A stretch of 64,000 nucleotides of DNA from Vanessa cardui (GCF_905220365.1 NC_061137.1:12056001-12120000), one strand, 5' to 3'; counted from the stretch's first letter, positions 12,621 to 24,850 are shown. The notes: generated by a model not told the origin, from the sequence alone. Numbers and translations: made by a program.

Positions 12621-12829
12621 TGACAACATCACATACATTACTCTGATCCCAAAGTAGCTAAAGCACTTGTGTTATGGAAAATCAGAAGTAACGACGGTAC
12701 CACAAACTCCAAGACAACATAGAAAATTAATGATAATCTACATTAACTCGGCCGGGAATCGCACCCGGGACCTCAGAGTGGCGTACCCATGAAAACCGGT
12801 GTACGCACCACTCGACTATGGAAGTCGTG
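12621..12829 (-). repeat. SINE-A, near full length, inverted copy
   Basis: Reads, inverted, the tail (CATCACATACATTACTCTGA) through box B (GGGAATCGCACCCGGG) to box A (ACCACTCGACTATGG). tRNA-derived architecture. Confidence 0.85.
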
Positions 12830-13002
12830 GAATTTATTAATCATTATTGCACGCAAACTTAAACATATCTTAAAATTTGGATTGAAACAAAAGTTGCAAA
12901 GTGCAACAAGCATACTTATCGCTAAAGTCGTGATCTCTTTCAGGCAACCTTTAGGCAGAGGACTAAATGTTCTAGTATTTTTAAGAGGCCTTTATATATT
13001 GA

Positions 13003-13228
13003 CGACCTCCATGGTCGAGTGGTGTGTACACCGGTTTTCATGGGTACGCCACTCTGAAGTCCCGGGTTCGATTCCCGGCCGAGTCGATGTAGATTACCAT
13101 TAGTTTTCTATGTTTTCTTGGGTCTGGGTGTTTGTGGTACCGTCGTTATTTCTGATTTCCATAACACAAGTGCTTCAGCTACTTACATTGGGATCAGAGT
13201 AATGTATGTGATGTTGTCTCATATTTAT
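13003..13228 (+). repeat. SINE-A, near full length
   Basis: Starts GACGACCTCCATGGTCGAGT (box A TGGTCGAGTGG), box B GGTTCGATTCCCGGC, tail ACATTGGGATCAGAGTAATG. Pairs head to head with 12621-12829. Confidence 0.88.
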
Positions 13229-13229
13229 T

Positions 13230-13980
13230 ATTTATTTATATATCGGTCCAGGACCGATTATTATTATTACAAAACAAACGTGGGAAGGGAATTATTGTCT
13301 ATTGACATTTTTTAGGTTGGAAAGACCTTTCTCAAAAAACGTATTAATATGTTTCACCAATATGACGTTTCTACGTGGGATTCGTCCCTTAAAAAAGCAA
13401 GAATACCAACTCTCTTCGAGTGTCGTGATGCCGTGGCTAGGTTAGGCACGACAATGAATGGCGAAGCCGGAGGTTGAAACTATTCTAACTAGGTTGAACA
13501 AAGATCGAGAAGATTTTTTCTCAATAGTTTAGTAACGTATATTATATAAGCAACATTGGATAGACTTAACAAATATTTTTCAGTTAAATCATTTATTATT
13601 ATGAACATTATGCTATATTATTTAATTTTTAATAATATTTAAAGTTTTATTATCCTCTTGGTAAATACTTATAACATAGTATATCCCACAAAGTGAGGTA
13701 CATTCTGAGAAACAGTATCCGTTGAAGTTGCTGGGAAACTTTATTCATTTCTATTTCTCAAAGTTTAATCGTTTATTGGCATTCAAAGAGACATGAAACG
13801 TAAAGGTTTGTGTACTTACCGTAGAAGTTTCCAAAATATCTAAACATGGCGATAGTGGTTACGAGCAGTAAGCTGGCAGAGCTAAAACATCTTATGAGGT
13901 AATAAATCTTCGTGCCGAATCATCTTTATGGTACCACAATCAGTAAACTAGTATAATTACAATCTTTATTTCTGTAGGTC
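13230..13980. other. no confident gene; possible short minus-strand exon at 13847-13820
   Basis: A minus-strand ATG at 13847 opens MFRYFGNFY and runs to a strong donor, TACG|GTAAGT. Nothing downstream was found to join it to. Confidence 0.2.
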
Positions 13981-13984
13981 TTTG

Positions 13985-14090
13985 TGGAATCCCAATACGC
14001 TGTAGGGACGTAAGGAATGGTTATTATTCCTTATAGTGCCAATTGACATTGTTGATCATTTACCATCAAGTGATACCTATGCTCTACCCC
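13985..14090 (-). repeat. rep-C fragment (degenerate)
   Basis: GTAAGGAATGGTTATTATTC and GATCATTTACCATCAAGTG resemble the inverted 5' half of rep-C. Confidence 0.5.
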
Positions 14091-16158
14091 TACCATCCAG
14101 AAAATCGACTAAATTTTCAATTTCTTAGAAAGTATCAATGTTTTAATCTCCAACTGCTATTACTCTCACACATATGTTATTTTAAACGTAACACTTAAAA
14201 ATCATTCAATAACGCTTCCAATAGAAATCGTGCTGTTCAAAAATGCATGATAATAGTATATCAATGATATTAATGTAGAGCAGGTATTAGATACAAGCGT
14301 GATATCGCAAGCACAAAAGAGAATTTCGGGATCAGGCTGAGCAAACAGAACTTAATTCGTTCTTATATTTCATCGACCAACCTTGCTCGGGAAAGTCAGC
14401 CCCAATATAATAGAATAAAATCCAAATCTTCTTCGTAAAAGAGAAGGCGAAATCTACCAGTGGGATACAAACGGCTATTTACTTTTCTTATATTTTAATT
14501 ATTATATGATAATTATGTTGTGTGTGTCTAAATTTTTTAATAATTATAATCAACTGGAATCCACTATAATGTTTATTTCAAAAGCATTATATTAATAGGT
14601 ACAAATAAAAGGTTTATTGTTATACACAATACACAATTAATACAATTTACTACGTGTACATAGCAAGTAACTGAATCTCGAGTCTTTTGTATGTGATTTT
14701 AATCACGGAAAGTTTTGAATTTTTTATTTGAAATTATTTTGACAGATACTAATTTCAGCTACAGACAGCGCCATCTGTTGTTTCAGACAAAATAGAATTA
14801 ACGTCATTACGAGATTTGCTAGTGTTTTTAATATATTAGGTTAGCTTATTTATTCATTCCATTTACTTCAGACAGCCTACACAAAATGTAAATAGATTTT
14901 TTGTTGTTTATGGATTAAGTTTCATCGAAATTATTTCAATCGAAAAAAAGACCAAGTAAGATACACGGCTTTAGCTATATACATATGTACTTGTCATAAG
15001 ATCTTTTATCTCAGGAACACTCGCAATCTACATTATATGATTGTGTATTAAAATAAATATTCATTTTTTTTTGCTATCCTTACTTTTGCATCATCGAACG
15101 CACTCAAGGACATCTTGTAAATACAAGCGTCACTCGTACTACTACGCCAAGCACGTTACGTGTGAGGGCGCCTCTGTGAGTGAACAACAGATCTTACCAC
15201 TATTATAAATGTATTATAAAAATTTGGATGTATGTTACACGTTAGTCTGGAATGGCAAATAGATTTTGTGTTTTGGAAATGTACCCGACATCTGCAATTC
15301 CAACATAATCCTTGTGACCCTAACACGCAAGCGTAGACTCTAAGTATCTCTCAATACTTAAAGAAAAAAGCGGAGCAATAACAAAAATCCTTGCATGTAT
15401 TACACTAGCAAGTTAAGAAGTCCTTAATCTATATAAGTCATGGACTGAGTTCATATGTTATAGTTGCTGTTGTACGTACAATAAAATAAAGTACCAAACA
15501 TTGTAATTTAGTACAATAATATTTAATTTCGATATCACTAATCTAAACTTATATTATATTGTAAAATAGCAAAATTTATTTGTTTATATGTGTGGGGTAA
15601 TATGTATTAATTCTAAAAAAATAAATTAATGACAGAAAGAAACATAATGAAAAATATGTAATTACGATTTTTGTGAATAATATTTTACCTGTTTCAGATT
15701 CGGTTACGGAATCGACATTATTTCGAATTATCCGACTGTTTCGAATAGTTTCGTTTATAAATATGACATAGTAAAAGAGAAAATTACAAGGTAAACCGTA
15801 AGTCCGCCCGTTGTACAACACTTTTAATCTACTTATTTTTTTATATTCTCTTTTTATATTGTGTTACTTTCTTTTTTATTTTTTGTTTGTGATGTGCAAT
15901 AAAGTACAATTCATTCAATAATTCATTCATATAAACTATACATCAAAATAATTCTAAACATTTTTTTTTCTATTCGATTTCGGTTTCATATAGAATTTTA
16001 ATCCTGATATCCTATATTTAGTGTAACGGTTACGGATCTCCATAACATCCCGGACAGAAAGTTATATTAATCCTGAGTGATATAGGGCACTTATTATTAT
16101 TATATTATATTATTTCATTTATTAATAAAATGTTATGTGTAAATTATATAAAACTCAC
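14090..16158. other. putative BRMS1L intron 3, no exon recognised
   Basis: Searched on the minus strand for the next BRMS1 block (LLYD.., RLEEDR..) without success. A minus-strand frame at 15821-15576 is open but of AT-rich composition and not recognised. Confidence 0.4.
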
Positions 16159-16252
16159 CCTAAAATTCTGATGCGCGGCTTGCTCCTCAGCATCATACTT
16201 GTGTCTGATATTCTCAATCCGCATCTTCTTCAGGATACCAGCCACTTCGATC
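16159..16252 (-). CDS. BRMS1L: BRMS1L exon 3
   Basis: The 94-bp exon lies between TGTTTCAG and TTTAGG|GTGAGT, phase 0 at its end. It encodes IEVAGILKKMRIENIRHKYD and AEEQAAHQNFR. The last visible exon of the gene in this window. Confidence 0.88.
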
Positions 16253-19129
16253 CTGAAACAAATTCAAATTATTTTTCAAGTAAACCCTTCAATATATAAA
16301 AATATGTCATCAGTTAGTCATGTACAAGATATGCAAAACAAAGGGTACCCTGGTCATACATACAGGGCACCAAAGCAGAGGCGGCGTAAGGCGTGGGCGG
16401 TGTGGGCCACATGTGTGCCCACGGCCTCACGGTGCAAAGGGCCTCGCGCCCGAAATTTGAAAAAAAAAGGGCTTCGCAAACTGTTGCCCACATTAAGATT
16501 TTGCGCCGCCACTGGCAACAAACAGGCACGACCTCGCGGTGCAAAGGGCCTCGCGTAGTACAACATAACATTGGGATCACAGTACTGAACAAAAAAAAAC
16601 CACAAGGGCCTCGCAAACCGTATCTTGCCCACATAAGATACGATGTTGCACCGCTACTGCACTAAAGCATATTTTTTATAACACTGTTAGGAAATTGGAG
16701 CAGTTGTAAACAACAGCATGTAAATTTACCACTGCTGGGCTAAGGCAGGAGGCCTCCCTTTGGGGAGAAGGTTTGGAACATATTCCATCACGCTGTTTCA
16801 ATGTGGGCTGGTGGAATACACATATGACAGAATTTCTATGAAATTAGAGACATGCCAGTTTTCCATGATGTTTTCCTTCACCGCCGAGCACGAGATGGAT
16901 TATAAACAAAAATTAATCACATGAATATGCAGTTGTGCTTGCCTTGAACCCGCAATCATCGGTTAAGATGCACGCGTTCTAACCACGCGGCCATCTCAGC
17001 TGATATTATAACACCAAATTAATGGTTTCTATATGTTTTACTTATTACAATTATATTACTTATATTTATTTATTTCAAATGGGATATATATTTTTTTTCA
17101 AACAGTAAGAATTTATTTTATCTACGTTTTAGTTATTTGTACTTGCCACTAGATGTCTCTGCAACCTAAAATGTTTATACAGTTGAAACAAACCTCATGA
17201 TACAGACTGGAAATCTATCAATGTTGTAACTTTTAATCTTAATTTCAATAATTAGTTATATTTACTAACTTTATCTCAGGAGCCATTTAAAATACTGACT
17301 AATCAAACTGTAATTTGATTGATCAAGTGAACAATTTTTTTTCTTTTCTATTATTCGTCATACAATTATAAATATTTAGAATTTAATGAATAAGAACAGT
17401 GCATATTCTTTGATTAAAAATGTTCTTTAACAATTATGAGTTATGTTTATTAATGGTTTAAAGTTGAACTTATTTATGCTAACATCTTTTTGTACACTAT
17501 CTGACTCTGGTTGATAAATAACTAAATAAATAAAATATTAAATGTAAGAATAATCTTAAAATATTTTCACTTAATAATACTACTCTCACTTAAACCTTGA
17601 TCTATTATAGCTTTATTTATTTATATAAGATTTTAAACTAACATGGTTATTTTTATTATTACAGTTATTAAATTCGGGATATTTACCATGCTTTTCATTT
17701 ATATTTAGTGGAGCAAGGCATTTGTAGATAATGTCAAAGTATCGAAATCCACCGAATAAAAATAAAAAAACATGGTAAATATCCTGAATTTCATATCTGT
17801 AATAATTAATTATAGTTGTATGAACTAACCTAACTCTCATATTTTCCTGCAATCGACGCAAAGGGCCGAGGTAGTCCTGTGATCTACCGCCTTGGACTTC
17901 AGTGAGCTGATACTTGACGTGCTTCATTCTTTCATTGTAGAGTTGCTCTCTTAGCACTGTGAACTGCCTCTCCAAGTTAGCTGGAATTATTGTATTAGAT
18001 GCTTATTAGGTGATTATTACTAATGAAAAAAAAAATGTGTTTTAATAACAATACATACATACTAATACATTTAGCACATACATAATCATATACAGATGAC
18101 ATTGTGATTTAATTAAATTTATTATAATAAATATACAGTGTAAACTCCATGTAATGTCACACAATTTAACGACAAAAACTACTGTTGCAGCAAAAGACGT
18201 CAGTAAAAAAATAAACAGACTATATGTAATAACATTCATATAAGGATTGTTTTTTTTTTCATTACTAACACTGGTCTGACATAAACTTTTTATTTCTAAT
18301 ACAGATATATCTTTCTCCTTTTAATGACAACTTTCCATAACATCTAAATACCCAGTCCCTTGAGTGTGATTATACAGAGTTTACACTGTACATTGTAACA
18401 ATGAGTTTTGCATTACCAAACATACTTATAATAGAAAGATTTTAAAAATTCATCCCGATTACATGGAATATGTAGGTAAATAGTTTTTTGTGGAATCAAT
18501 TGACATTTGGTCCCAATATTGGCAATGCAAGGTATCTTATTGTATTTTTCTATGTCAATGTTTTAAGGTGACTAGGGTGACTTTTAAATTTGACAGGTTA
18601 TTTGTGAAAGAAAAAGTAAGTGTTTTTACAGATTTCATATTTTGTTTAATAAGAAATCCAAAGTATCTAGTCATTATGTTAGGAGTAATCATTTTTGCAC
18701 TTCTCTTTTGTACATATTATTGCATATGTTGTAAATATTTTTGATTGAATGTATGAAAAAACTATTTTTATTGTAAAAAGAATCATTTACAAGTTTCTTA
18801 TTTGATTTAAGTTTATTACATTATCATAAAAAACTATTTAATTAACAAGGACATATACACATAAATATTAAGGTTCAAATTCGCACATATGAAAATTTGT
18901 TTGTAAACATAACCTATGAAAACCAACCTAAGTTATCCAGGCATTCGTTTCTCCGACGCTCGCACTCGCTTTCATCCATCTCTGAGGAGTCATCAGAATC
19001 TGGTTCATCGGCTTCCTCAGCGCTAGAATCACGGTCAGGGCCTCTAGACGAGCCCCCTGATCTTTCCGTATCTCCTCCAGACATATCCCCGTCCCCATCA
19101 CTGTCTCCTTCAACTTTCATCGAGGGCAT
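16159..19129 (-). CDS. BRMS1L: BRMS1 / BRMS1-like protein, 5' three exons only (partial)
   Basis: BRMS1-family proteins are coiled-coil subunits of the nuclear Sin3-HDAC corepressor. Exon 1 (19129-18928) has an acidic Ser-rich start ending SSEMDESECERRRNECLDNL. Exon 2 (17980-17830) encodes NLERQFTVLREQLYNERM, a coiled coil, through LRRLQENMRVR. Exon 3 (16252-16159) encodes IEVAGILKKMRIENIRHKY and DAEEQAAHQNFR. Human BRMS1L has [38 protein letters not shown] and KVAGIYRELCLESVKNKYE in the same order. The junctions (phases 1, 2 and 0) are clean. The three exons give about 148 aa of a family total near 320. The C-terminal part (family pattern LLYD..; RLEEDR) was not found between 1 and 16158. 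Start: Met at 19129, with a second Met three codons on. Confidence 0.88.
16376..16659. mobile_element. hAT-like non-autonomous element, long copy
   Basis: Ends CAGAGGCGGCGTAAGG and CACCGCTACTG are imperfect inverted repeats. The flanks CACCAAAG (16368-16375) and CACTAAAG (16660-16667) are an 8-bp target duplication with one change. The interior has a duplicated CGGTGCAAAGGGCCTCGCG. It lies within 250 bp of BRMS1L exon 3. Confidence 0.75.
16710..17001 (-). repeat. SINE-B, near full length
   Basis: Inverted copy from CAACAGCATGTAAATTTACC to AACCACGCGGCCATCTCAGC. Box B reads TTGAACCCGCAATC. Confidence 0.85.
17830..17980 (-). CDS. BRMS1L: BRMS1L exon 2 (coiled coil)
   Basis: The 151-bp exon lies between TAATTCCAG and TTAG|GTTAGT and encodes ANLERQFTVLREQLYNERM, VKYQLTEVQGGRSQDYLGPL and RRLQENMRV. 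Heptad-like Leu spacing fits the Sds3/BRMS1 coiled coil. Confidence 0.9.
18136..18388. mobile_element. Tigger/pogo-type MITE (253 bp) in BRMS1L intron 1
   Basis: Ends CAGTGTAAACTC and GAGTTTACACTG are exact inverted repeats flanked by TA on both sides. The terminal 60-70 bases match the larger element at 32368-33273, so this is an internally deleted relative. Confidence 0.85.
18928..19129 (-). CDS. BRMS1L: BRMS1L exon 1 (acidic N-terminus)
   Basis: The 202-bp exon starts at ATG and ends in phase 1 at TTAG|GTTGGT. The protein is rich in Asp, Glu, Ser and Gly, typical of the disordered acidic start of BRMS1 proteins, and ends in the family signature ECERRRNECLDNL. Confidence 0.88.
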
Positions 19130-19460
19130 CTTGCTTAAAGCAAAAATTTAAGACAAACTACAATTATACTGTTATGGTGTAAATATTTATCATTAAAAAG
19201 TCAGTTTTCGCTCCTTTCCAATTGTCCCAAATAAAAACAAGTAACGTCAACGTCAATTGTCAATCGTCGACCATTTAGTTGTCACAGACTATTAATCCGT
19301 TCACTTAGTTACAGACTATAATAAAATCAAATATCAGAAACTTAAGTTTGCGGCTTATGCTATTATTTATGCTACATTTAGTATAATCAAATTTATAAGG
19401 AATATTTATTTTATGTAATTGTTTTCATTGTTTTAAATAAAAATGCTACATGACGCCACG
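19130..19460 (-). promoter_or_regulatory. BRMS1L 5' leader and probable promoter region
   Basis: Sequence immediately upstream of the BRMS1L ATG, with repeated CGTCAA/GTCA-type motifs around 19240-19290. No TATA box or initiator can be fixed by eye. The placement rests on the gene start alone. Confidence 0.3.
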
Positions 19461-19947
19461 CCATCTGTTGCATTTTGTGTAAGTAACTATAATAGTTCAG
19501 TCAAAATAGACTAAAAAAGTCATAAGTTAGCCAAAATTCGCATAGAGCTGAAAATTTGCAGAGACGTTAAATACATCATTATAAATGAAATTTCAAAAAT
19601 CCCCTTCAATACCACTTCTGCAAAAAAATTTATTCAAGATCAAACATGCAAAATTGAGGTAATTTCCATTTTTCTCGAAAACGGTAAGTTTTATCGTAAA
19701 AATAGATCAGACAAAAGTTGTAGTTCATTTTATCTTCTTCAAAAATGGTTTAGTCACTTTTTCTCTTACGACTAATCATTCGTAAGATATCGCCGTTTTA
19801 ACTATTAAAAAAATCTTATTTTACATAATATGCACTTCAATGCTGCCTGTACACGTCACCGGACGTTCAATACAAATGAAAATAATAAACTATTGGTTTG
19901 TGTTTCTTACACAATAAAAATTATATAAATTGAATGAGTATTTTAAT

Positions 19948-20965
19948 CATATCATCCTCCTGCCCTTATCCCAATTTTATTTGGGGTCGGCGCAGCATGT
20001 CTTCTTCCATACTTCTCTATTAGACGTCATCTCACAAGTAACATTCTTTCTAACCATATCGTCTTTCACACAATCCATCTATCGTTTCCTTGGTCGTCCT
20101 CTACCTCTATATCCATCCACATCCATTCTCAAGGCCTTCCTCTCAATATGTTAATCATTCCTCCGCATTACATGCCCATACCATGATAGCCGCCTTCCAC
20201 ATAACTTCTCGGCTATCGGTGTCACTTACAAACTTCCTCTTATGTACTCATTACTTACTCTATCCATTCGCGTAACACCACACATTCCTCTCGGCATTCT
20301 CATCTCCGAAACATGCAATTGTCTTTCAGTCATCCCTTTTGTAGCGCAACACTCTGATCCATATAGAACAGCAGGTCTGATCATTTTCTTATAGATCTTC
20401 CCCTTAAGTTTAAGGGTAATACGGGGGTCACAAATTGTTCCCGTATCTAGCCGCCATTTCATCCATCCTGTGTTAATCCTGTGCTTCACCGTTCGACCTA
20501 TTTTGCCATCGCCTTGAATGAGTGAACCGAGATACCGGAAGTCGGAGCAGACTGCGCCATCAAGCGCTATGGCTTTAGGACCGGAGAGACCGCCGAAATC
20601 GCAGAACATGTGTTCAGTCTTCGTTCTACTGATTTTCAGGCCAACAATTCATCAGTTTTCGTTGCCAATCCTCCAATCTGCTCTGGATCTCAGGTCCATC
20701 TTCACCAACCAGTACAATGTCGTCGGCAAAAAGCATGCACCAGGGTGCTTCCTTCTGTATGTCCACCGTTAGAGCGTCCATAACCAGCAGGAAGGACTTA
20801 GGGCCGACCCTTGGTGCAAACCTACAGCCACATTGAACCGGTCGGTGTTACCGGCAGACGATCGTACGTAGGTACAAGATCCCTTGTACATAGCACGGAC
20901 TTACTCCACATACATCCCAGGCAAACCATTCTCTTTCAATGCCCACCATGATGCCATGATGCCAC
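19948..20965 (-). mobile_element. RTE-type LINE, 5'-truncated, with reverse transcriptase remnant
   Basis: Minus-strand translation shows RT motifs, QGSALSP and LFADDIVLVGEDG (the catalytic ADD), and downstream FRYLGSLIQGDGKIGRTV, HRINTGWMKWR, KMIRPAVLYGSECCATK and HVSEMRMPRGMCGVTRMD. This is the RT-to-C-terminus pattern of RTE/BovB-type elements. A 13-bp TGAGTATTTTAAT is duplicated at 19935-19947 and 20966-20978, bounding the insert. There are several frameshifts, so it is inactive. Confidence 0.85.
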
Positions 20966-20984
20966 TGAGTATTTTAATGTAAGA

Positions 20985-21270
20985 GTATATGTAATGATTT
21001 AATTGATTGCACAGAAGTATTTACAAAGATTGGTTCTTCTCCACACGACGTCGTTACAAATGGAATTCGTTTTCTTCTTGCAATGTATGGTACTCCAAGA
21101 AAATTGATTCATAGACAAATTTAGATATTTGAGGTTTGTAAAATCTGCTTGGAACAATAAAACAGTACAGTTGTCTTGTCTGCCTTCAACATCTGCTTCT
21201 GCCTTTCAACACTTGTATCGTGTGTATTCAAGTTCAACTGACCCAAAAATTTCCAGACTCTTCTTTTTTT
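20985..21270 (+). pseudogene. decayed coding relic of an unnamed arthropod repeat-associated protein
   Basis: Frames on the plus strand read TEVFTKIGSSPHDVVTNGIR, FLLAMYGTPRKLIHRQI (then a stop) and, in a shifted frame, FVKSAWNNKTVQLSCLPSTS followed by ASAFQHLYRVYSS. The LP.TSA...H..RVY pattern recalls a multicopy invertebrate protein family seen around transposable elements. Family identity comes from memory and is uncertain. At least one stop or frameshift disrupts it. Confidence 0.45.
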
Positions 21271-22093
21271 GTAATACCAGACTTTCAACAACATTATTAC
21301 TCATATGTATAGCTTATTATTTCTTAAGACCCTTGTACCTATTACCTATATTAATCTATAGAACACACTCTTTCATAACCAAATATGAATATTTGTTTTT
21401 TAAAAATTTAATAAATGTGCTTTTTCTATTTGCTTCATTTATAGGTACAAATAAAGGAAATAGGAAAAGCACGAGTTAGGTACCTATGATTTTGAAAAAC
21501 TTCTGGGTGGGTAACATCCATTCATCATTTCATATTCTACCACCAAACTTTTGTAATATCATTTTTCCCAGGTTGTTGGCAGTACACTTCAAGTACTTTT
21601 GGTACACTAAGTTTGTAACTTTTTAAAACAAAGCACATGCATGTCGTAGAATTTCGGGGTAGGCACGGAATGTAGAAAACATTGAGTCAATATTTTTAGT
21701 AGCGTTTGCAATTTAGAGGTGGCTTTTCCAATAATATTGAAAATAATCATATCTTGGGTAACATCCCATTAAACGTGCATAGAAGTTTAAGTAACTTAAT
21801 AATGTTGGTACCTACGAGAACATTTTAAGTGTTTCTTCTTAACGCGAGAAACTAATCAAAGAATATATTCTTGTTTAATGCAATTCGCGCACCATTGGAT
21901 GATATTGTGCCAGAAGTTCAGAGGAAAATTCCGAATAGAAGAACTCTCAAAAACAATGGACAATGACAACTTTGAATGCTGATCTCATTGTTATTTGAGT
22001 ATTATAAAAACATTTTCCTTTTTAATGAAGAGTTTCACTGACTGACGATCCGCTGAATAAAATCCAATGTAAATTATAGAATGTCTATGCACA

Positions 22094-22282
22094 CAGTGGC
22101 GGCGTAGGTAAGGCGTGGGCGGTGTGGGCCACATGTGTGCCCACGGCCTCGCGGTGCAAAGGGCCTCGCGCCCGAAATTTGAAAAAGTACAACATAACAT
22201 TGGGATCAGAGTATTATAAAAAAAACAGAACCTCGCAAACTATATCTTGCCCACATTAAGATTCGATCTTGCGCCACCACTG
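22094..22282. mobile_element. hAT-like non-autonomous element, short copy
   Basis: Ends CAGTGGCGGCG and GCGCCACCACTG are inverted. The flanks TATGCACA (22086-22093) and TATGCACT (22283-22290) are an 8-bp target duplication with one change. The interior is a deleted version of the element at 16376-16659. Confidence 0.8.
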
Positions 22283-22299
22283 TATGCACTTCTGTATCC

Positions 22300-24400
22300 A
22301 TTGATATAAGTATATTTAAATAATTGTATTTTATACATTCATATATTTTTTCTATTAACCTAAAACCTATGGGTTTGTGTGTATTTAAAAAAAATTGTAC
22401 CTCGAAAAAATGATCGGATGGAATCAACTATAGGTTTTAGCGACTGAGATGTCCTTTCGATGTCTACGTGAAATTATTGATTTGAAACTCAAGTGCAAAA
22501 TAAATCAAACAAACTTTGTATCTGATATTAAATTTAATAGGTACTCTATTATTTACATTAAATTGTTCACTATTAACATGGTATTTATAATATTTCATTG
22601 CTACGTTGTCAATATATTTATTTACAGGACTATTTATAAATTATATAATAATATCAATACTTTGAAGTTTCGACAAATCCACATTCAACTGTTAGCGCGT
22701 GTGAGAAACGTTCGATTATTTTTCGTTGCAAACGCAACGACGATACAATAATAATATTGCATTAATCGAACATTTCTCAAACACGAGATACCACGAACTT
22801 AGACACACGTAATATGACAGAACAAAACATGTTTACACATTTTAGCACCTCCACAGGTTACATAATTATAATTATATTCAAACAACTTACAATACGAATA
22901 TTCATCTCGAATAAAAAATATTACAACACGATACTTCAAAATCAGCACACATTATAATGAATCGTTTAACATAGGTTATAAAGGTACATATAAAAGATTA
23001 TTTTATTAAACAATTGTGATTATTAAAAAGAATTGATAGTGACACCACTTGTTATGGGCGTTTTATTTAATGTATTTGGCACTAAATCATTTGGAATGCA
23101 CAATGCTATCTACTTACATGTAAGGTAAATATAGAGACTAATTTGTAATGCATGCTAGTTTTAAAACTTTGGGTTTCGATGAAAAATTAATTATTATCTG
23201 AACACTCTTTTTTTGAAATTTGACAACATTATTTAAATATCGAAATGAGGTTTCATTGTTTAGGTTATGATTTCCGGTATTGTCTTAGTTTCGAGAATAA
23301 CAATTCAAAAAATGCTGCCATGTCACAAAAAGTACATTGAATTTGGTAAATAATTTCGTCACCAAGAAGCGGATAACTCTCGATGAATATTATGTTTCTA
23401 AAGGTATATTAAAATCGTAAATTTGACAAAATTGAGATTTAGTTTGGCAAAAAACATTTGCTTTTAATAGGAATATTATAAAAATTAGATATGTCATAGT
23501 AAAGTGTGATACGGGTTTTAAATATTGCTTTGTCTACAAACTATTTAAACTGTTTTTAGATAACTTGTTTCATTTTAATAGATTAAAATTCCTATCGTCG
23601 TTTTAAGAAATTTTCGACGAGGCTAGCTACGGGAAAAACTTTTGAAAAATTCCTATTTTTTTTTTTATATAACTACGGTACAAATTTGGCAATAGAGAAT
23701 AATTTTGATGTTATTCTTCGTAGTTATTTAGTACTTATCCAAATACTTATGTAATATAATTGCAAAATATAAATTCCTTTGCATTATTATTATATTAACA
23801 TATTAAAAAATATGGTTTAGGAAATGAATTTTAGTGTAACGAATTCAGAAAAAATGTATACTTACTATATAAAGCAGAGATATTTAATTTATCGTTTTAT
23901 ATATTTTATGTGTAGGTTACAATATTTATATAAACATTCTTTGACTTTAAAATTGATGTAAAATTGAATTAGTTAATTATTGTTACATAATATACTGTTA
24001 ATTTCAAATAATGAATGTGTAATAAAAAACTTTATCATATTAAATAATTATCTATTTTTAATTATATGTTCGTATTGGCAAATTTTCTTTATTATTTATA
24101 ATATATGTTATGACTTTTGAAAATTTTAAATAGATTAATATATTTAATTTATTAATTGTGATTATTAAACCGTTACATATTTTTATTAAAATTGCATGAA
24201 TATTAAGTGTTTTACCATATACGTCAATATATATTTGATTAAGTAGTCCGAATTAAAATGACAGTTTTCTAAAAATAAAGTTTGGTCTCCTGTTTTGAAA
24301 TATGCACATTTTAAAAATAAAATATAATAATATTCATCATTTTTAACATAAAGGAATGTGCTTACTACGAAAGAGATTTTTCGTAAACAAAAGAAAAAAA
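22300..24400. other. intergenic, no gene recognised
   Basis: Very AT-rich sequence between the end of sdt and the LINE/relic region. No coding signal; it probably includes the distal sdt 3' UTR at its right end. Confidence 0.4.
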
Positions 24401-24407
24401 AAAACGT

Positions 24408-24413
24408 TTTATT
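24408..24413 (-). terminator. possible poly(A) signal for sdt
   Basis: An AATAAA (TTTATT on the plus strand) lies about 440 bases downstream of the sdt stop. The region is AT-rich and such hexamers are common by chance, so this is only the first plausible candidate. Confidence 0.2.
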
Positions 24414-24850
24414 TTAATAAATAAATCTTTCAACTAATATTATGTAGCCGATCTCTTTTTATAAACTTCTTTAAAACCTTTTACATTTGAGAACACATTT
24501 CTAAATCCTATACTTCTCTCTACAGCTCCACGATTTAACACGATTGCATTACAATTATTAATACCGTTTTCAATTTTTTTTTCATTTCTCACAGATTTCA
24601 AATTAAAGTTCATCTTTTTATCGCAGGCGTTTAAAAAGTAAAATAGCAAATGTAAAACCATTTGCGTGAACAGTAACATTATTTTGGCGGCAATTGTCGC
24701 CATCTTGTTACTTTCGACGCCCGCCATTTTGTATATCACATCGCTTTCGACTTTATCCGTTAATTTCGTATTAGATCGAAGGGTTTCTCGATTAATTTCG
24801 ACTCGATTCAGTCTTTTAGCTGCTAAGGATGCAACTTGGAGAATTTCCCG

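Noticed and set aside
15576..15821. Possible BRMS1L exon 4
   Set aside because: The frame does not resemble the BRMS1 C-terminal half and has no matching phase-0 acceptor.
16314..16665. Four overlapping frames of 90-119 aa
   Set aside because: They fall in the GC-rich hAT-like element with 8-bp target duplications and occur on both strands.
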